Shown here: positions 25,139 through 34,627 of the stretch, piece after piece | How positions within the stretch are numbered: the stretch's first letter is position 1 | How the letters are laid out: every line of letters starts with the position of its first letter | Assembly (NCBI RefSeq): GCF_009846525.1 | Contig: NZ_CP024621.1 | Location: 3,596,001-3,660,000, forward strand | Direction of reading: 5' to 3' | DNA from: Halomonas meridiana | GTDB taxonomy: Bacteria; Pseudomonadota; Gammaproteobacteria; Pseudomonadales; Halomonadaceae | Length of the DNA: 64,000 nucleotides | Made by a program: the position numbers and the translations under genes | The notes under the pieces: model-generated | Told to the model about the DNA's origin: nothing | The model's database searches: none | The model's input: only the letters and a program-made list of their open reading frames with translations

Positions 25139-27502
25139 TTAGGTTTCGTCGACATCGTCATGGTCCGGCTTATGGTGCTCCGGCTCATGCTGTAACGCGT
25201 CTTCGCTACGCTCTGACAACGGTGCCGTGTCGGTACGCTTCCGTTCGGCTTTCGCTTCCAGAATGCGCACGTTGGCAGGCGGTGTCTTGCCACCTTTGGT
25301 TTCACCAAAGTAGAGCGTGGTATGCGGGAACGGAATCTCGATGCCCGCCGCATCGAAGCGCAGCTTGACCAAGCGGTTGTAAGCACGGCCGACGGCCCAC
25401 TGGTCGCCCGGCGTGGTTTTGATCACCACGCGGATGTTCACCGAGCTATCCGCCAGGGCCGTCACACCGGCCACGGTCAGGTCGGCCAACAGCTTGTTGC
25501 CATGCTCGTCGCTGGCCTTGAGATCTTCGAAGGCAAGCTGGAGCTGCTCGATGGCTTCGTCGATGCTCTCGTTATAGCCAATGCCGTATTCGCCCACATG
25601 GTTGCCGTACTCACGCATGTAGTTGGAGACGGTATCGACGCTGGAGAACGGTACGATATGGTACGTACCGGATAGGTCGCGAATCCCCACCGAACGAATG
25701 CTCAGACGCTCCGCCGTGCCGGTAATGCCACCCACGGTCACCACGTCGCCGGTATTCATGGCGTTCTCGACCTGAATGAACACCCCGGTGATCACATCCT
25801 GCACCAGCTTCTGCGCACCAAAACCAATCGCCAGACCCAGTACACCAGCACCGGCAATCAGCGGCCCGATGTTAATGCCGATTTCCGAGAGCACGATCAT
25901 GCCGGTGATGGTCACCATGGCGATCGCCAGCGCATTACGGAACAGGCTCAGCAGCGTTTTGGCACGGGCAGAGGGTTCGCCATGCCCGGTTTCCGGGTTG
26001 AGCTTGTGCTCGATCAGGCTCGCCAGTCCCAGCCATACGCCCAGCGACACCACCAGAATGACCGCCACGCTGATCAGGTTACCCACCAGGTTGGCACCGC
26101 GCTCGGAGGCGTACCAGGCGGCGAGATCAAAGGCCCCCCAGGCATCTAGCACCACCATGATCACCGCAACGACGATCACCGTGCGCAGCACGCGCAGCGC
26201 GTTGGGCACGTAGCTGTTCAACCGGACTTCCAGCAGCGGCAGCTTACGGCGCAGGTCATCAGAGAGTTGAATACGACGACCAATGGTCTGTGTCAGGAAC
26301 GCAGACAGCAGCAGGCCCACGACCACGGCGCCGAGCGTCTTCAACGTCGCGAAGAGGACGAAGGGCAGCGCATCGCCAGGACGGGTCAGGGTCAGCACGA
26401 ACACCATCAGGAAATAGATCAGCGCGAACAAATGCCATGTCCGGGCAAAGAGCTGCAGCGACACGCGGCTGGCCGTCAGCGTCGAGCGAGCGCCCATTTG
26501 GTTCAGGTTATCGCGCAGACGCACGCGGTTTTTGAGCACCACGCCCACCGCATAGATGAACGCCAGCAGCATGATCAGCGTGCCGACCGCCTGCCCCAGA
26601 GAGGCCGCGATATAGAAGTTGACCAGCGGCACGACGACCATCAAGCCATACCCCACCATGCCGATCAGACGCGCCAGCCAGCGATTCCAGTAGGATGCCT
26701 CTTTGGCGGAAATCGGCAGCAGGCGGAGGCCTTCATAGCGCGAGGAGAACAGCATCCGCACACCGGCCTTCAGCAGCTCGATGATCAGGAAAGCGTTCAA
26801 GAAGAGTGAGGCACGGGTAGAGAGCTCACCGGTTTCCCCCACCGCAAAGGTCGCAATCAGGTTACCGCCCACGTACGCCAGCGCTACCAGCAGCACGTCC
26901 AGCACGGCGGCAATCGCCACGCAGAGCACCAAACGCAGTACCGGGGTCAGGCCAGTGCCCTGCTGCGACCAAGCGCTGATCTTGGTAAACAGCGACTTTG
27001 CCAGGCGGCGAAACACCATGAAAATGGCGAAGGTCGCCACGATCACGATGCCTAGATTGATCGCGGCACTGATGAACGCCGCCATATCGAAGCTGCTGCC
27101 CGTACCCTGGCCGGAGAACATGTTGCCGACGATGGCCACGGCTTGCTCGATCTGCCCACCGACATCGCCCACCACGCGGCTGGTCAGTTCCGCCAACTGG
27201 CGGGGCAGCGACACGTCTTCAGGCGCCACGTTGCCCCCTGCTGCGGCCGCTTCTGGCGACAGCTCGGCCGCCACACCGGCGGGCAGCTCGGAGGCTTGAT
27301 TGCGTAGCAGTTCGATCAGCTCCTGGCGGGCCTGCTCGTCTTCCAGCAGGTCGGCCAGCGCCGCATAAGAGGGTTGCTCTTCAGCGGCAGGCGCGTCGCT
27401 CTCGGCGCCTAGCGTGGTTTGCGCCATGGCTGGCCCGGCCAGCATGGCGAATAGCGTCAGCATCCAGACGCCTAGCCAGGGTAGTAAACGTAGTGACGTC
27501 AC
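25139..27502 (-). CDS. Large MscS-family mechanosensitive channel
   Basis: Inner-membrane channel, 787 aa from a GTG start at 27502 (GGGAGG, 7 nt spacing), giving a signal peptide (LLPWLGVWMLTLFAMLAGPAMAQ). About 10 membrane segments follow. The MscS core is C-terminal: GPLIAGAGVLGLAIGFGAQK corresponds to the Gly/Ala-packed pore helix TM3 and leads into LVQDVITGVFIQVENAMNTG and the beta domain with VVTVGGITGTAERLSIRSVG. It resembles the long MscK/YbdG-like proteins and would release solutes on osmotic downshock, useful in a halophile. A short polar His-rich tail ends it. Confidence 0.93.
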   Translation of the reverse strand: MTSLRLLPWLGVWMLTLFAMLAGPAMAQTTLGAESDAPAAEEQPSYAALADLLEDEQARQELIELLRNQASELPAGVAAELSPEAAAAGGNVAPEDVSLPRQLAELTSRVVGDVGGQIEQAVAIVGNMFSGQGTGSSFDMAAFISAAINLGIVIVATFAIFMVFRRLAKSLFTKISAWSQQGTGLTPVLRLVLCVAIAAVLDVLLVALAYVGGNLIATFAVGETGELSTRASLFLNAFLIIELLKAGVRMLFSSRYEGLRLLPISAKEASYWNRWLARLIGMVGYGLMVVVPLVNFYIAASLGQAVGTLIMLLAFIYAVGVVLKNRVRLRDNLNQMGARSTLTASRVSLQLFARTWHLFALIYFLMVFVLTLTRPGDALPFVLFATLKTLGAVVVGLLLSAFLTQTIGRRIQLSDDLRRKLPLLEVRLNSYVPNALRVLRTVIVVAVIMVVLDAWGAFDLAAWYASERGANLVGNLISVAVILVVSLGVWLGLASLIEHKLNPETGHGEPSARAKTLLSLFRNALAIAMVTITGMIVLSEIGINIGPLIAGAGVLGLAIGFGAQKLVQDVITGVFIQVENAMNTGDVVTVGGITGTAERLSIRSVGIRDLSGTYHIVPFSSVDTVSNYMREYGNHVGEYGIGYNESIDEAIEQLQLAFEDLKASDEHGNKLLADLTVAGVTALADSSVNIRVVIKTTPGDQWAVGRAYNRLVKLRFDAAGIEIPFPHTTLYFGETKGGKTPPANVRILEAKAERKRTDTAPLSERSEDALQHEPEHHKPDHDDVDET

Positions 27503-27702
27503 ACCATAACCTCCCTTTGGGTGAGTATTTGCCATCCTGCATTCGTTAAGTTTCAGCCTATTAATGTTAAACACAGGATAGTGCATCCGCTAAGAATGCC
27601 AGCGTTGTATAACGCTTTGATTGAAAGTGGCTAGGGTAACATGCCTCTATGCCAGAGACGTTAACGCGCCCGTTTTTTGCGCGCCAATGAAACCCGACCC
27701 CG

Positions 27703-28134
27703 TCATTGACAATGGGGTGCCAGCCACTGCTGCGCCATGACGATCAGCAGGCCGTAGCGCGCCCCTTTGGCCAGCACGATCCAGAGCAGTGCCCGCCACC
27801 AGGAAAGACGCATGACGCCCGCCAACACGGTGAGCGGGTCGCCAATCACGGGCACCCAGGAGAGCAGCAGGCTCGCTTCGCCAAAGCGGTGATACCAGCG
27901 CTCAGCGCGGGCAAGCCCTTGAGGCGACACTGGAAACCAGCGCCGATGTTGATAGTGGCGAGCGTAACGACCCAGCGCCACGTTGATCAAACTGCCCAGC
28001 GTATTGCCCGCAGTGGCGACAAGCCACACACCAACGGCAGGTTCGCCCATGCACCAAAGCCGCGCTAACCATACTTCCGAGCCGCCGGGCAGCAGCGTGG
28101 CGCTGGCCAGCGCCACCCAAAACAGGCTAAACAC
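27703..28134 (-). CDS. YqaA-like small membrane protein
   Basis: A 143-aa membrane protein of the YqaA/DedA-related (SNARE-associated) group, with about four hydrophobic segments. Typical features are LLPGGSEVWLARL, the glycine-rich AGNTLGSLINVALGRYAR, and FGEASLLLSWVPVIGDPLTVLAGVMRL, which fits the conserved re-entrant loop. The GTG start at 28134 has GAGGG upstream. It lies 19 bp after the IclR gene on the same strand. Function unknown; lipid handling is suspected for relatives. Confidence 0.85.
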   Translation of the reverse strand: MFSLFWVALASATLLPGGSEVWLARLWCMGEPAVGVWLVATAGNTLGSLINVALGRYARHYQHRRWFPVSPQGLARAERWYHRFGEASLLLSWVPVIGDPLTVLAGVMRLSWWRALLWIVLAKGARYGLLIVMAQQWLAPHCQ

Positions 28135-28153
28135 GTCACGCGCCCTCTAACGT

Positions 28154-28978
28154 TTAACGGGGCAGTTGACCACCGAGCTGCTGGGTGATCTCCGCCGCGA
28201 TTTGACGCACCAGCGCCCCCAGCACCAGCAGGCGCTCTTCGGGAATGCGCGCCATAGGGCCCGAGACGGAGATGGCCGCCAACGGTGTGGCATGCTCATC
28301 GAAAATACAGGCCGCCACGCAGTGCAGGCCAATGGCATGCTCTTCCCGGTCGCAGGCAAAGCCCTGGGCGCGTATGGCGGCCATTTCCGCCTGGAGCGCC
28401 TCCGTTTGATAGAGGGTATTTTCAGTCACACGGGCCAGCTCGTAGCCGCCTTCTAACAGCGCGCTGCGCTCCTCCTCGCTCATCCACGCCAGCAGCGCCT
28501 TGCCCACGCCGGAGGCGTGCAGCGGCGCACGGGAGCCCAGCCGCGTAATCATACGCATCATCTGCGGGGATTCGTTTTGCGCCAGGAAGACCGCCGTAGC
28601 GCCATCGCGGATACCCAAGTTCGCCGTTTCGCCGGTTTCTGCGGTTAAGCGGCGCAAAAACGGGCGGCTTTTGGCCACCACGTCGCGAGCTTCCAGGAAG
28701 CTGTTACCAATGCGGAAGGTTTTGACATCGATGCGCCACAGGCCCTGCTCGCTCTCCTGGGTGACGAACCCCTGGCTTTGCAGCGCCTGAAGCAGGCGGT
28801 GGGTGGTGGAAGGGGCAAGGTCGGCCATCTCCGCCAGTTCCGAGAGCGCAAGGCCCAGGGGGCTGGCGGACAAATACTCGAGTAGCGTGAGGCCGCGTAC
28901 TAACGATTGGCTATGCCCACCGCTGGCTTTGGTGGCTCCTGCCGGACGTCCGACTGACCTGCGCTTGGCTTCACTCAC
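28154..28978 (-). CDS. IclR-family transcriptional regulator
   Basis: A 274-aa regulator from a GTG start at 28978 (AGGAGA upstream). The winged helix-turn-helix lies near residues 28-85 (SELAEMADLAPSTTHRLLQAL), followed by the effector domain with LGSRAPLHASGVGKALLAW and DREEHAIGLHCVAACIFD. Overall it looks closest to the AllR/BhcR branch, whose members sense small 2-oxo acids such as glyoxylate. It follows the enoyl-CoA hydratase gene by 102 bp on the same strand and may regulate it. Confidence 0.9.
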   Translation of the reverse strand: MSEAKRRSVGRPAGATKASGGHSQSLVRGLTLLEYLSASPLGLALSELAEMADLAPSTTHRLLQALQSQGFVTQESEQGLWRIDVKTFRIGNSFLEARDVVAKSRPFLRRLTAETGETANLGIRDGATAVFLAQNESPQMMRMITRLGSRAPLHASGVGKALLAWMSEEERSALLEGGYELARVTENTLYQTEALQAEMAAIRAQGFACDREEHAIGLHCVAACIFDEHATPLAAISVSGPMARIPEERLLVLGALVRQIAAEITQQLGGQLPR

Positions 28979-29080
28979 CTGAGACTCTCCTGACGGCGCT
29001 GAATGACGTAAAAAGCCAGCAGGATAACGCGCTGCGCGGGCGCTGTCGCGTTTACGGAAACAAATTCCACCATTGGATGG

Positions 29081-29881
29081 CTAGCGGTGTTGCCACTGGG
29101 GCGGGCGTTTCTCGATAAACGCATCGATCCCTTCGGCCACGTCGTCGGCCAGCATGTTGCACGCCATGGTGTCGCCAGCAAAGACATAGGCCTCATCCAG
29201 TGGCATCGCCAACTGACGGGCAAACATGGCTTTGCCGGTACGCACGGCCACCGCGCTTTTCGCGCAGAGGCTCGCGGTGAGCGCTTCAACCTCGGCATCA
29301 AGCTCGCCTTCTGCGGCGACACGATTGATCAGCCCCCACTCGGCGGCGGTGTCTGCGCTGATAAACTCGCCGGTCAACAGCATCTCCATGGCCCGCTTTC
29401 GGGGCACGTTGCGCGAAAGCGCCACGGCCGGGGTCGAGCAAAACAGGCCCACGTTAATACCAGAGACCGCAAAGCGGGCGCTGCTGGCGGCCACGGCCAA
29501 ATCGCAGCTAGCGACGAGCTGGCAGCCCGCAGCGGTGGCAATGCCCTGCACCTTGGCAATCACCGGCACGGGAAAATGGACGAGGCTTTGCATCACCTTG
29601 CCGCAGCGCGCGAACAGCGCTTGGTAGTAGGCTTTATCCGGGTTCGCGCGCATCTGCTTTAAGTCGTGGCCTGCGCAGAAGGCTTTACCGTTGGCTGCCA
29701 AAACCACGCAGCGCACGTGCTCATCTTGGATAATGTCATCCAACGCAGCTTGCAGCGCTTCCAACATCGTTTCCGACAGCGCATTGAAGCGCTCGGGCTG
29801 ATTGAGAGTAAGCGTCACGACGCCCCCCTGCGCGGTGCGCAGCAGGCAGTCGTGGGAAGGGGACGCATGAGGGGACGACAT
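29081..29881 (-). CDS. Enoyl-CoA hydratase/isomerase family protein
   Basis: Crotonase-fold protein, 266 aa from the ATG at 29881 (AGGAG upstream). The oxyanion-hole regions VVLAANGKAFCAGHDLKQM and VQGIATAAGCQLVASCDLAV are clear. It resembles bacterial ECHDC3-like enoyl-CoA hydratases, with RNVPRKRAMEMLLTGEFISA further on. No other beta-oxidation gene is adjacent. Substrate unknown. Confidence 0.9.
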   Translation of the reverse strand: MSSPHASPSHDCLLRTAQGGVVTLTLNQPERFNALSETMLEALQAALDDIIQDEHVRCVVLAANGKAFCAGHDLKQMRANPDKAYYQALFARCGKVMQSLVHFPVPVIAKVQGIATAAGCQLVASCDLAVAASSARFAVSGINVGLFCSTPAVALSRNVPRKRAMEMLLTGEFISADTAAEWGLINRVAAEGELDAEVEALTASLCAKSAVAVRTGKAMFARQLAMPLDEAYVFAGDTMACNMLADDVAEGIDAFIEKRPPQWQHR

Positions 29882-29949
29882 GGCAGGCTCCTGAGCAGAC
29901 GTTGCTACCCAGTCTAGCGCTTGCTTGGGCCGCCGAGGGCGCGCTACGA

Positions 29950-29987
29950 CCAAAGTGGCCTCCCGCTCGGCGGAAGGCCACCTTTGG
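29950..29987 (-). terminator. Long hairpin immediately after trhO
   Basis: An imperfect stem of about 16-18 bp (arms from CCAAAGGTGGCC and its complement) starts 2 nt after the trhO stop on the minus strand. No T tract follows, so it may act as a 3' stabiliser rather than an intrinsic terminator. Confidence 0.5.
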
Positions 29988-29988
29988 A

Positions 29989-30945
29989 TTACGCCTTCTC
30001 GCGGGCGTCCTGGCGAGGGTTGTAACCCAGCGGGTGGGGTTCGCCGCGCGCCTTGGCCAGCTCGATCTGACGCTGACGCTCACGGGCGGCGGCGCGGGTT
30101 TTCTCGGGCAGCGAGTCGATGCAGTGGGGGCAGCTAATGCCCGGCTCATAGGCCGACGACTGCATATCTTCCTGGGAGATCGGCATCCGACAGGCGTGGC
30201 ACTGCTCGTGCTCGCCTTCGGTAAGGTCGTGGCGCACGGTGACTCGGTTATCGAACACGAAGCATTCGCCGCGCCACAGCGACTTCTCTTCCGGTACCTT
30301 TTCCAGGTAGTTCAGCACGCCGCCTTTCAGGTGGTACACCTCTTCGAAGCCCTCTTTCAGCATGAAGCTGGAGGCTTTCTCGCAGCGGATACCGCCTGTG
30401 CAGAACATGGCGACCTTTTTGTGCTGCTCCGGATTGTAGTGCTCGCGCACGTACTCCGGAAACTCGCGGAAGGTGGTGGTTTTCGGGTCCACCGCGCCTT
30501 CGAAGCTGCCAATCGCCACTTCGTAGTCGTTGCGAGTATCGATCACCAGCACTTCGGGATCGGAGATGACGTCGTTCCAGTCCTCTGGCTCTACGTAGGT
30601 GCCCACGGTGTCGTTAGGGTCGATGCCCGGCACGCCGAGGGTAACGATCTCTTTTTTCAGTTTGACCTTGGTGCGGTAGAACGGCGGCTCGTCGCAAAAT
30701 GACTCTTTGTGGTCGATATCGGCCAAACGCGGGTCGGCGGTGAGCCAAGCCAGCAGCGCGTCGATACCTTCGCGGCTACCGGCCACGGTGCCGTTGATGC
30801 CCTCTTTGGCCAGCAGCAGCGTGCCTTTCACGCCGTTATCCAGCATGGTTTGGCGTAGCGGCTCGCGCAGCGCTTCGAAATCGTTCAGGGTGACAAATTT
30901 GTACAGCGCCGCCACCACGATGGGCGGTGTTGGGGTCGGGGTCAT
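29989..30945 (-). CDS. trhO: tRNA uridine-5-hydroxylation rhodanese-like protein TrhO
   Basis: A 318-aa YceA/TrhO protein that forms 5-hydroxyuridine at tRNA position 34. The start at 30945 ([22 protein letters not shown] upstream) fits. An N-terminal acylphosphatase-like domain ([20 protein letters not shown]) is followed by a rhodanese domain with the active cysteine in [22 protein letters not shown]-terminal zinc-binding-like region has paired cysteines (CHAC and CPHC). Length and motif order match the family. Confidence 0.93.
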   Translation of the reverse strand: MTPTPTPPIVVAALYKFVTLNDFEALREPLRQTMLDNGVKGTLLLAKEGINGTVAGSREGIDALLAWLTADPRLADIDHKESFCDEPPFYRTKVKLKKEIVTLGVPGIDPNDTVGTYVEPEDWNDVISDPEVLVIDTRNDYEVAIGSFEGAVDPKTTTFREFPEYVREHYNPEQHKKVAMFCTGGIRCEKASSFMLKEGFEEVYHLKGGVLNYLEKVPEEKSLWRGECFVFDNRVTVRHDLTEGEHEQCHACRMPISQEDMQSSAYEPGISCPHCIDSLPEKTRAAARERQRQIELAKARGEPHPLGYNPRQDAREKA

Positions 30946-31169
30946 GGAGTGCTCCTGGTAGTCGCCCTCGCAAAGGGCGGACCGGGTCAATAAAGGCGCG
31001 CATGATAACAAAAAGCGCGCCGTGGGTGCATCTCGGCGTGTTTGACGCAGATCAAAGGGGCGCCAATCGTCGATTATTTCGACGACATCATTGAGAAAGC
31101 TTCACCCCACGTCACGCGCACTCGGTCGTATAGTAGGCGGCAACTTAACTTAGTGATGAGGTGCTTTTC

Positions 31170-31859
31170 ATGAAGATTCGTCGTTCCAACGAGCGGGGCT
31201 ACGCAGACCACGGCTGGCTGCGCTCTTACCACACGTTTTCGTTCGCCAATTACATGGACCCCAACCACATGGGCTTCCGCGCGCTGCGGGTGATCAACGA
31301 AGACCGTGTGGCCCCCGGCCACGGCTTTGGCGCCCACCCCCACCGGGATATGGAGATCATCTCCTACGTGCTCGATGGCGAGATGGAGCACAAGGACAAC
31401 ATGGGCAATGGCGAAGTGATGCGCCCCGGCGACGTGCAGCGCATGTCGGCAGGCACGGGCGTGCTGCACAGCGAGTTCAACCACTCCCAAGAGAACGGGC
31501 TGCACTTTCTGCAAATCTGGATCGAAACCGCCCAGCGTGGCATTCAGCCCAGCTACGAGCAGAAGCACTTCCCCACCGCCGAGCGGCAGGGTCAGTGGCG
31601 CTTGGTGCTCTCCCCAGATGGTCGCGATGGCTCGGTGAGCGTGAATCAGGATGTCAATCTGTATGCCAGCCTGCTGAGCGCCGGAGACCACGTCACGCCC
31701 CCGCCCTCACGCTACGCATGGCTGCACGTGGTGAGAGGGGCCGTCGACGTGAACGGCGAGCGACTCACCACCGGCGATGCCGCCGCTTTTACGCCGGACG
31801 AGCACGTTGAGCTGACTAGCCACGACGCCAGCGAAGTGCTGCTGTTTGATTTGGCCTAA
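31170..31859 (+). CDS. Pirin family protein
   Basis: A 229-aa bicupin from the ATG at 31170 (GAGGTG upstream). The N-terminal cupin metal ligands are visible in GFGAHPHRDMEIISYVLDG and VLHSEFNHS (His, His, His, Glu pattern). The middle part LRVINEDRVAPGHGFG is highly typical. Some pirins have quercetinase activity, others redox-regulatory roles; the physiological role here is not evident. A bidirectional terminator follows. Confidence 0.92.
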   Translation: MKIRRSNERGYADHGWLRSYHTFSFANYMDPNHMGFRALRVINEDRVAPGHGFGAHPHRDMEIISYVLDGEMEHKDNMGNGEVMRPGDVQRMSAGTGVLHSEFNHSQENGLHFLQIWIETAQRGIQPSYEQKHFPTAERQGQWRLVLSPDGRDGSVSVNQDVNLYASLLSAGDHVTPPPSRYAWLHVVRGAVDVNGERLTTGDAAAFTPDEHVELTSHDASEVLLFDLA

Positions 31860-31888
31860 CAGCACCTAACTAGCAAGTGATATAACGC

Positions 31889-31913
31889 AAAACGGCCCCG
31901 TTGGGGCCGTTTT
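31889..31913. terminator. Bidirectional terminator between pirin and serA
   Basis: Perfect stem AAAACGGCCCC / GGGGCCGTTTT with a 3-nt loop, symmetrical with U-rich ends on both strands, between convergent genes. Confidence 0.9.
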
Positions 31914-31940
31914 GGTAACAAGCGCTGGCTAGCTATTTGC

Positions 31941-33185
31941 TTAGCTATTCTGCGCCGAGTAGAGCACGCGAATCTTCAGCGTGTGCTCTACTTGCTTCAG
32001 CGCTTCCAGCGCCTGCGGGCCGTAAGCCTTGTCGACATCGATCACCACGTAGCCGACCTTATCGTTGGTCTGCAGATACTGGCCCGAAATGTTGATGCCG
32101 TTTTCTGACAGCACGCGGTTGATCTGAGAAAGCACGCCGGGCACGTTGTCGTGAATGTGCAGCAAACGGTGCTTGTCCGGATGCGCGGGCAGCGCCACTT
32201 CGGGGAAGTTGACCGAGGTGACCGTGGTGCCGTTGTCCGAGTACGTGATCAGTTTTTCGGAGACCTCGATACCGATGTTCTCCTGGGCTTCCAGGGTAGA
32301 ACCCCCGATATGCGGCGTCAGAATCACGTTATCCAGGCCGCGCAGCGGGCTTTGGAACTCTTCGTCGTTGCCTTTCGGCTCGACCGGGAAGACGTCGATG
32401 GCCGCCCCATTGAGTTTTCCCGCTTTGATCGCTTCCGCCAGCGGCTCGATTTCTACCACGCTGCCCCGGGCAGCGTTGATCAAAATCGCTCCATCTTTCA
32501 TGGCCGCAATCTCTTTCGCGCCGATCATCCAGCGGGTAGAAGCCAGATCCGGCACGTGCAGGCTGACCACGTCAGAGCGACCGAGCAGCTCTTCCAAACT
32601 GCCGACCTGGCTGGCGTTGCCCATGCCCAGTTTGGTGATCACATCGTAGTAAATCACGTTGAAGCCGAGCGATTCCGCCAAGACGGAGAGCTGTGCGCCG
32701 ATACTGCCGTAACCCACGATACCGAGGGTTTTACCGCGCGCTTCGTGGGAGTTCTTCGCCGACTTCAGCCAGCCACCCTGGTGGGCGCGGGCGTTCTTTT
32801 CGGGAATACCACGCAGCAGCATGATCGCCTCTGCCAGCACCAGCTCGGCCACCGAGCGGGTGTTGGAGTAGGGCGCGTTGAAGACCGCGATACCGCGCTT
32901 GAGCGCCGCATCCAGATCGACCTGATTAGTACCGATACAGAAACAGCCAACACTCACCAGCTTCTCGGCCGCCTCGAACACGCGCTCGGTCAGCTGCGTG
33001 CGGGAGCGAATACCGATAAAGTGAACATCGCGAATCTTCTCGATCAGCGCCTCTTCATCCAGCGAGGTCGGCAGATGCTCGATGTTCTCGTAACCGGCGT
33101 TGTGAAAATTGTCCACCGCGCTTTGGTGGACGCCCTCGAGTAGCAGGATCTTGATCTTGCTCTTTTCCAGGGACGTTTTGGCCAT
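31941..33185 (-). CDS. serA: D-3-phosphoglycerate dehydrogenase
   Basis: First enzyme of serine synthesis, 414 aa, length of the E. coli-type short enzyme with a C-terminal ACT domain. The start at 33185 (MAKTSLEKSKIKILLLEGVH) is the family start. The NAD motif is GKTLGIVGYGSIGAQL, the catalytic Arg/Glu/His regions are INAARGSVVEIEPL and VILTPHIGGSTLEAQ, and the ACT domain (LLHIHDNVPGVLSQINRVLS) gives serine feedback. It is monocistronic, divergent from xseB. Confidence 0.95.
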   Translation of the reverse strand: MAKTSLEKSKIKILLLEGVHQSAVDNFHNAGYENIEHLPTSLDEEALIEKIRDVHFIGIRSRTQLTERVFEAAEKLVSVGCFCIGTNQVDLDAALKRGIAVFNAPYSNTRSVAELVLAEAIMLLRGIPEKNARAHQGGWLKSAKNSHEARGKTLGIVGYGSIGAQLSVLAESLGFNVIYYDVITKLGMGNASQVGSLEELLGRSDVVSLHVPDLASTRWMIGAKEIAAMKDGAILINAARGSVVEIEPLAEAIKAGKLNGAAIDVFPVEPKGNDEEFQSPLRGLDNVILTPHIGGSTLEAQENIGIEVSEKLITYSDNGTTVTSVNFPEVALPAHPDKHRLLHIHDNVPGVLSQINRVLSENGINISGQYLQTNDKVGYVVIDVDKAYGPQALEALKQVEHTLKIRVLYSAQNS

Positions 33186-33462
33186 GGCTGAATCAACCTC
33201 TATGGTCGGCGGCATGCGCCGTGTATCGGTTCACGGGAGGCCCGTATGGTAGCACAGCCGCTTGCGCTCCCGGTGGCTTGCCACGATGAAAAGTGTGCGC
33301 TTTCAAGATGAACGAAGCGCAAGTCGACGAATCAACCGATAGCGAGGGCAGACGCCACCCCCTCGCCTCGGTGTATACTGTGCGTTTATTTGACAGCATC
33401 CGCAGCCACACTCGTCGCCCTGGCGGACACTAGGGCGCCCGGAAAACGGTAGGCACTGCCCG

Positions 33463-33738
33463 ATGAGCGACACCACACCCCCACAAGATTTTGCCGCAAC
33501 GGTTGCCCAGCTCGAAACCATTGTGGAACGCCTGGAGTCCGGCGAACTCTCATTGGAAGACGCGCTGACCGCCTTCGAGCAGGGCGTGCGGCTCACCCGC
33601 GACGCCCAGCAGCGCCTCGACAGCGCCGAGCTGACCGTGCGCGCGCTGAGCGAAGATGCCGACGGCAAACCGAACGTTGCCCCGTTCGCAGGCACCCAGG
33701 AGGCTGGCGACGACAGCGAGGAGACGCCGCCATGGTAA
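33463..33738 (+). CDS. xseB: Exodeoxyribonuclease VII small subunit
   Basis: A 91-aa subunit of exonuclease VII. The core [20 protein letters not shown] and [20 protein letters not shown] matches the family, with an acidic tail ([12 protein letters not shown]). It overlaps ispA by 7 bp. The xseB-ispA-dxs order is a well-conserved gammaproteobacterial operon. Confidence 0.94.
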   Translation: MSDTTPPQDFAATVAQLETIVERLESGELSLEDALTAFEQGVRLTRDAQQRLDSAELTVRALSEDADGKPNVAPFAGTQEAGDDSEETPPW

Positions 33739-34625
33739 CCGCTCACGCCTCTCGACTGACCACGCTGCGCCAAGCCAGCAGCACGCGTGTGGACGCCACG
33801 CTGGCCGCGCTGTTCGATGCTCGCCCAGCGGTCGATGAGCGTTTGGAAGCGGCCATGCGCCACGGGCTTTTGGTAGGCGGCAAACGCCTGCGCCCACTGC
33901 TGGTCTATTTAGCGGGCCAAGCCCTCGGGGCGAGTGACGAAGACCTAGATGCTCCCGCGGCGGCTATCGAGCTGATTCACGCCTACTCGCTGATTCACGA
34001 CGACCTACCCGCCATGGACGACGACGACCTGCGGCGCGGCCAGCCTACAGTGCATAAAGCCTTCGACGAGGCCACCGCCATTTTGGCGGGCGACGCCCTG
34101 CAGGCGCTGGCGTTCGAAGTGCTGGCCAGTCGCCCTTATCCTCGCTTGGGCCAGCTAGTCACCACGCTGGCGGTCGCCTCTGGCCGCGACGGCATGGTGG
34201 CTGGTCAGGCGCTGGATTTAGCCGCCGTGGGCGGCCATCCGGATGCTGACGCCATGGCGCATATGCACGCCCACAAAACCGGCGCGCTGATTGTCGCCGC
34301 CGTGCGCCTGGGCGGGCTGGTCGCGGTGGAAGAAAACGACCCGCGTCTTACGGCGCTAATTCGCTACGCCCGCGCCATTGGTCTAGCCTTCCAGATTCAT
34401 GACGACATCCTGGATGTGACGGGAGACACCGCCACGCTGGGCAAAATTTCTGGCGCTGATGCCGCCCGTGCCAAACCCACCTACCCCAGTTTATTGGGGC
34501 TGGCGGGCGCTCAGCGTAAAGCGAACACGCTTATTGACGAGGCCATTGCCGCCCTCGCCCCGTTAGGCGAGCAGGCCGCACCCCTGGCCGATCTTGCCCA
34601 CTATATGATCGAGCGCGACCACTAA
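33732..34625 (+). CDS. ispA: Farnesyl diphosphate synthase
   Basis: Short-chain prenyl synthase, 297 aa, that condenses isopentenyl diphosphate with dimethylallyl and geranyl diphosphates. The first aspartate-rich motif is [14 protein letters not shown] and the second is [22 protein letters not shown] near the N-terminus binds isopentenyl diphosphate. It is translationally coupled to xseB by overlap and followed 2 bp later by dxs. Confidence 0.95.
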   Translation: MVTAHASRLTTLRQASSTRVDATLAALFDARPAVDERLEAAMRHGLLVGGKRLRPLLVYLAGQALGASDEDLDAPAAAIELIHAYSLIHDDLPAMDDDDLRRGQPTVHKAFDEATAILAGDALQALAFEVLASRPYPRLGQLVTTLAVASGRDGMVAGQALDLAAVGGHPDADAMAHMHAHKTGALIVAAVRLGGLVAVEENDPRLTALIRYARAIGLAFQIHDDILDVTGDTATLGKISGADAARAKPTYPSLLGLAGAQRKANTLIDEAIAALAPLGEQAAPLADLAHYMIERDH

Positions 34626-34627
34626 CG

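Noticed and set aside
32151-33143. A 330-codon open frame antisense to serA
   Set aside because: No domain and shadow-like composition; serA is complete with a normal start and motifs on the other strand.
33361-33420. TATACT-containing promoter for xseB
   Set aside because: A -10-like GTGTATACTGTG is present but no credible -35 at 16-18 bp was found, so it is not listed as a feature.
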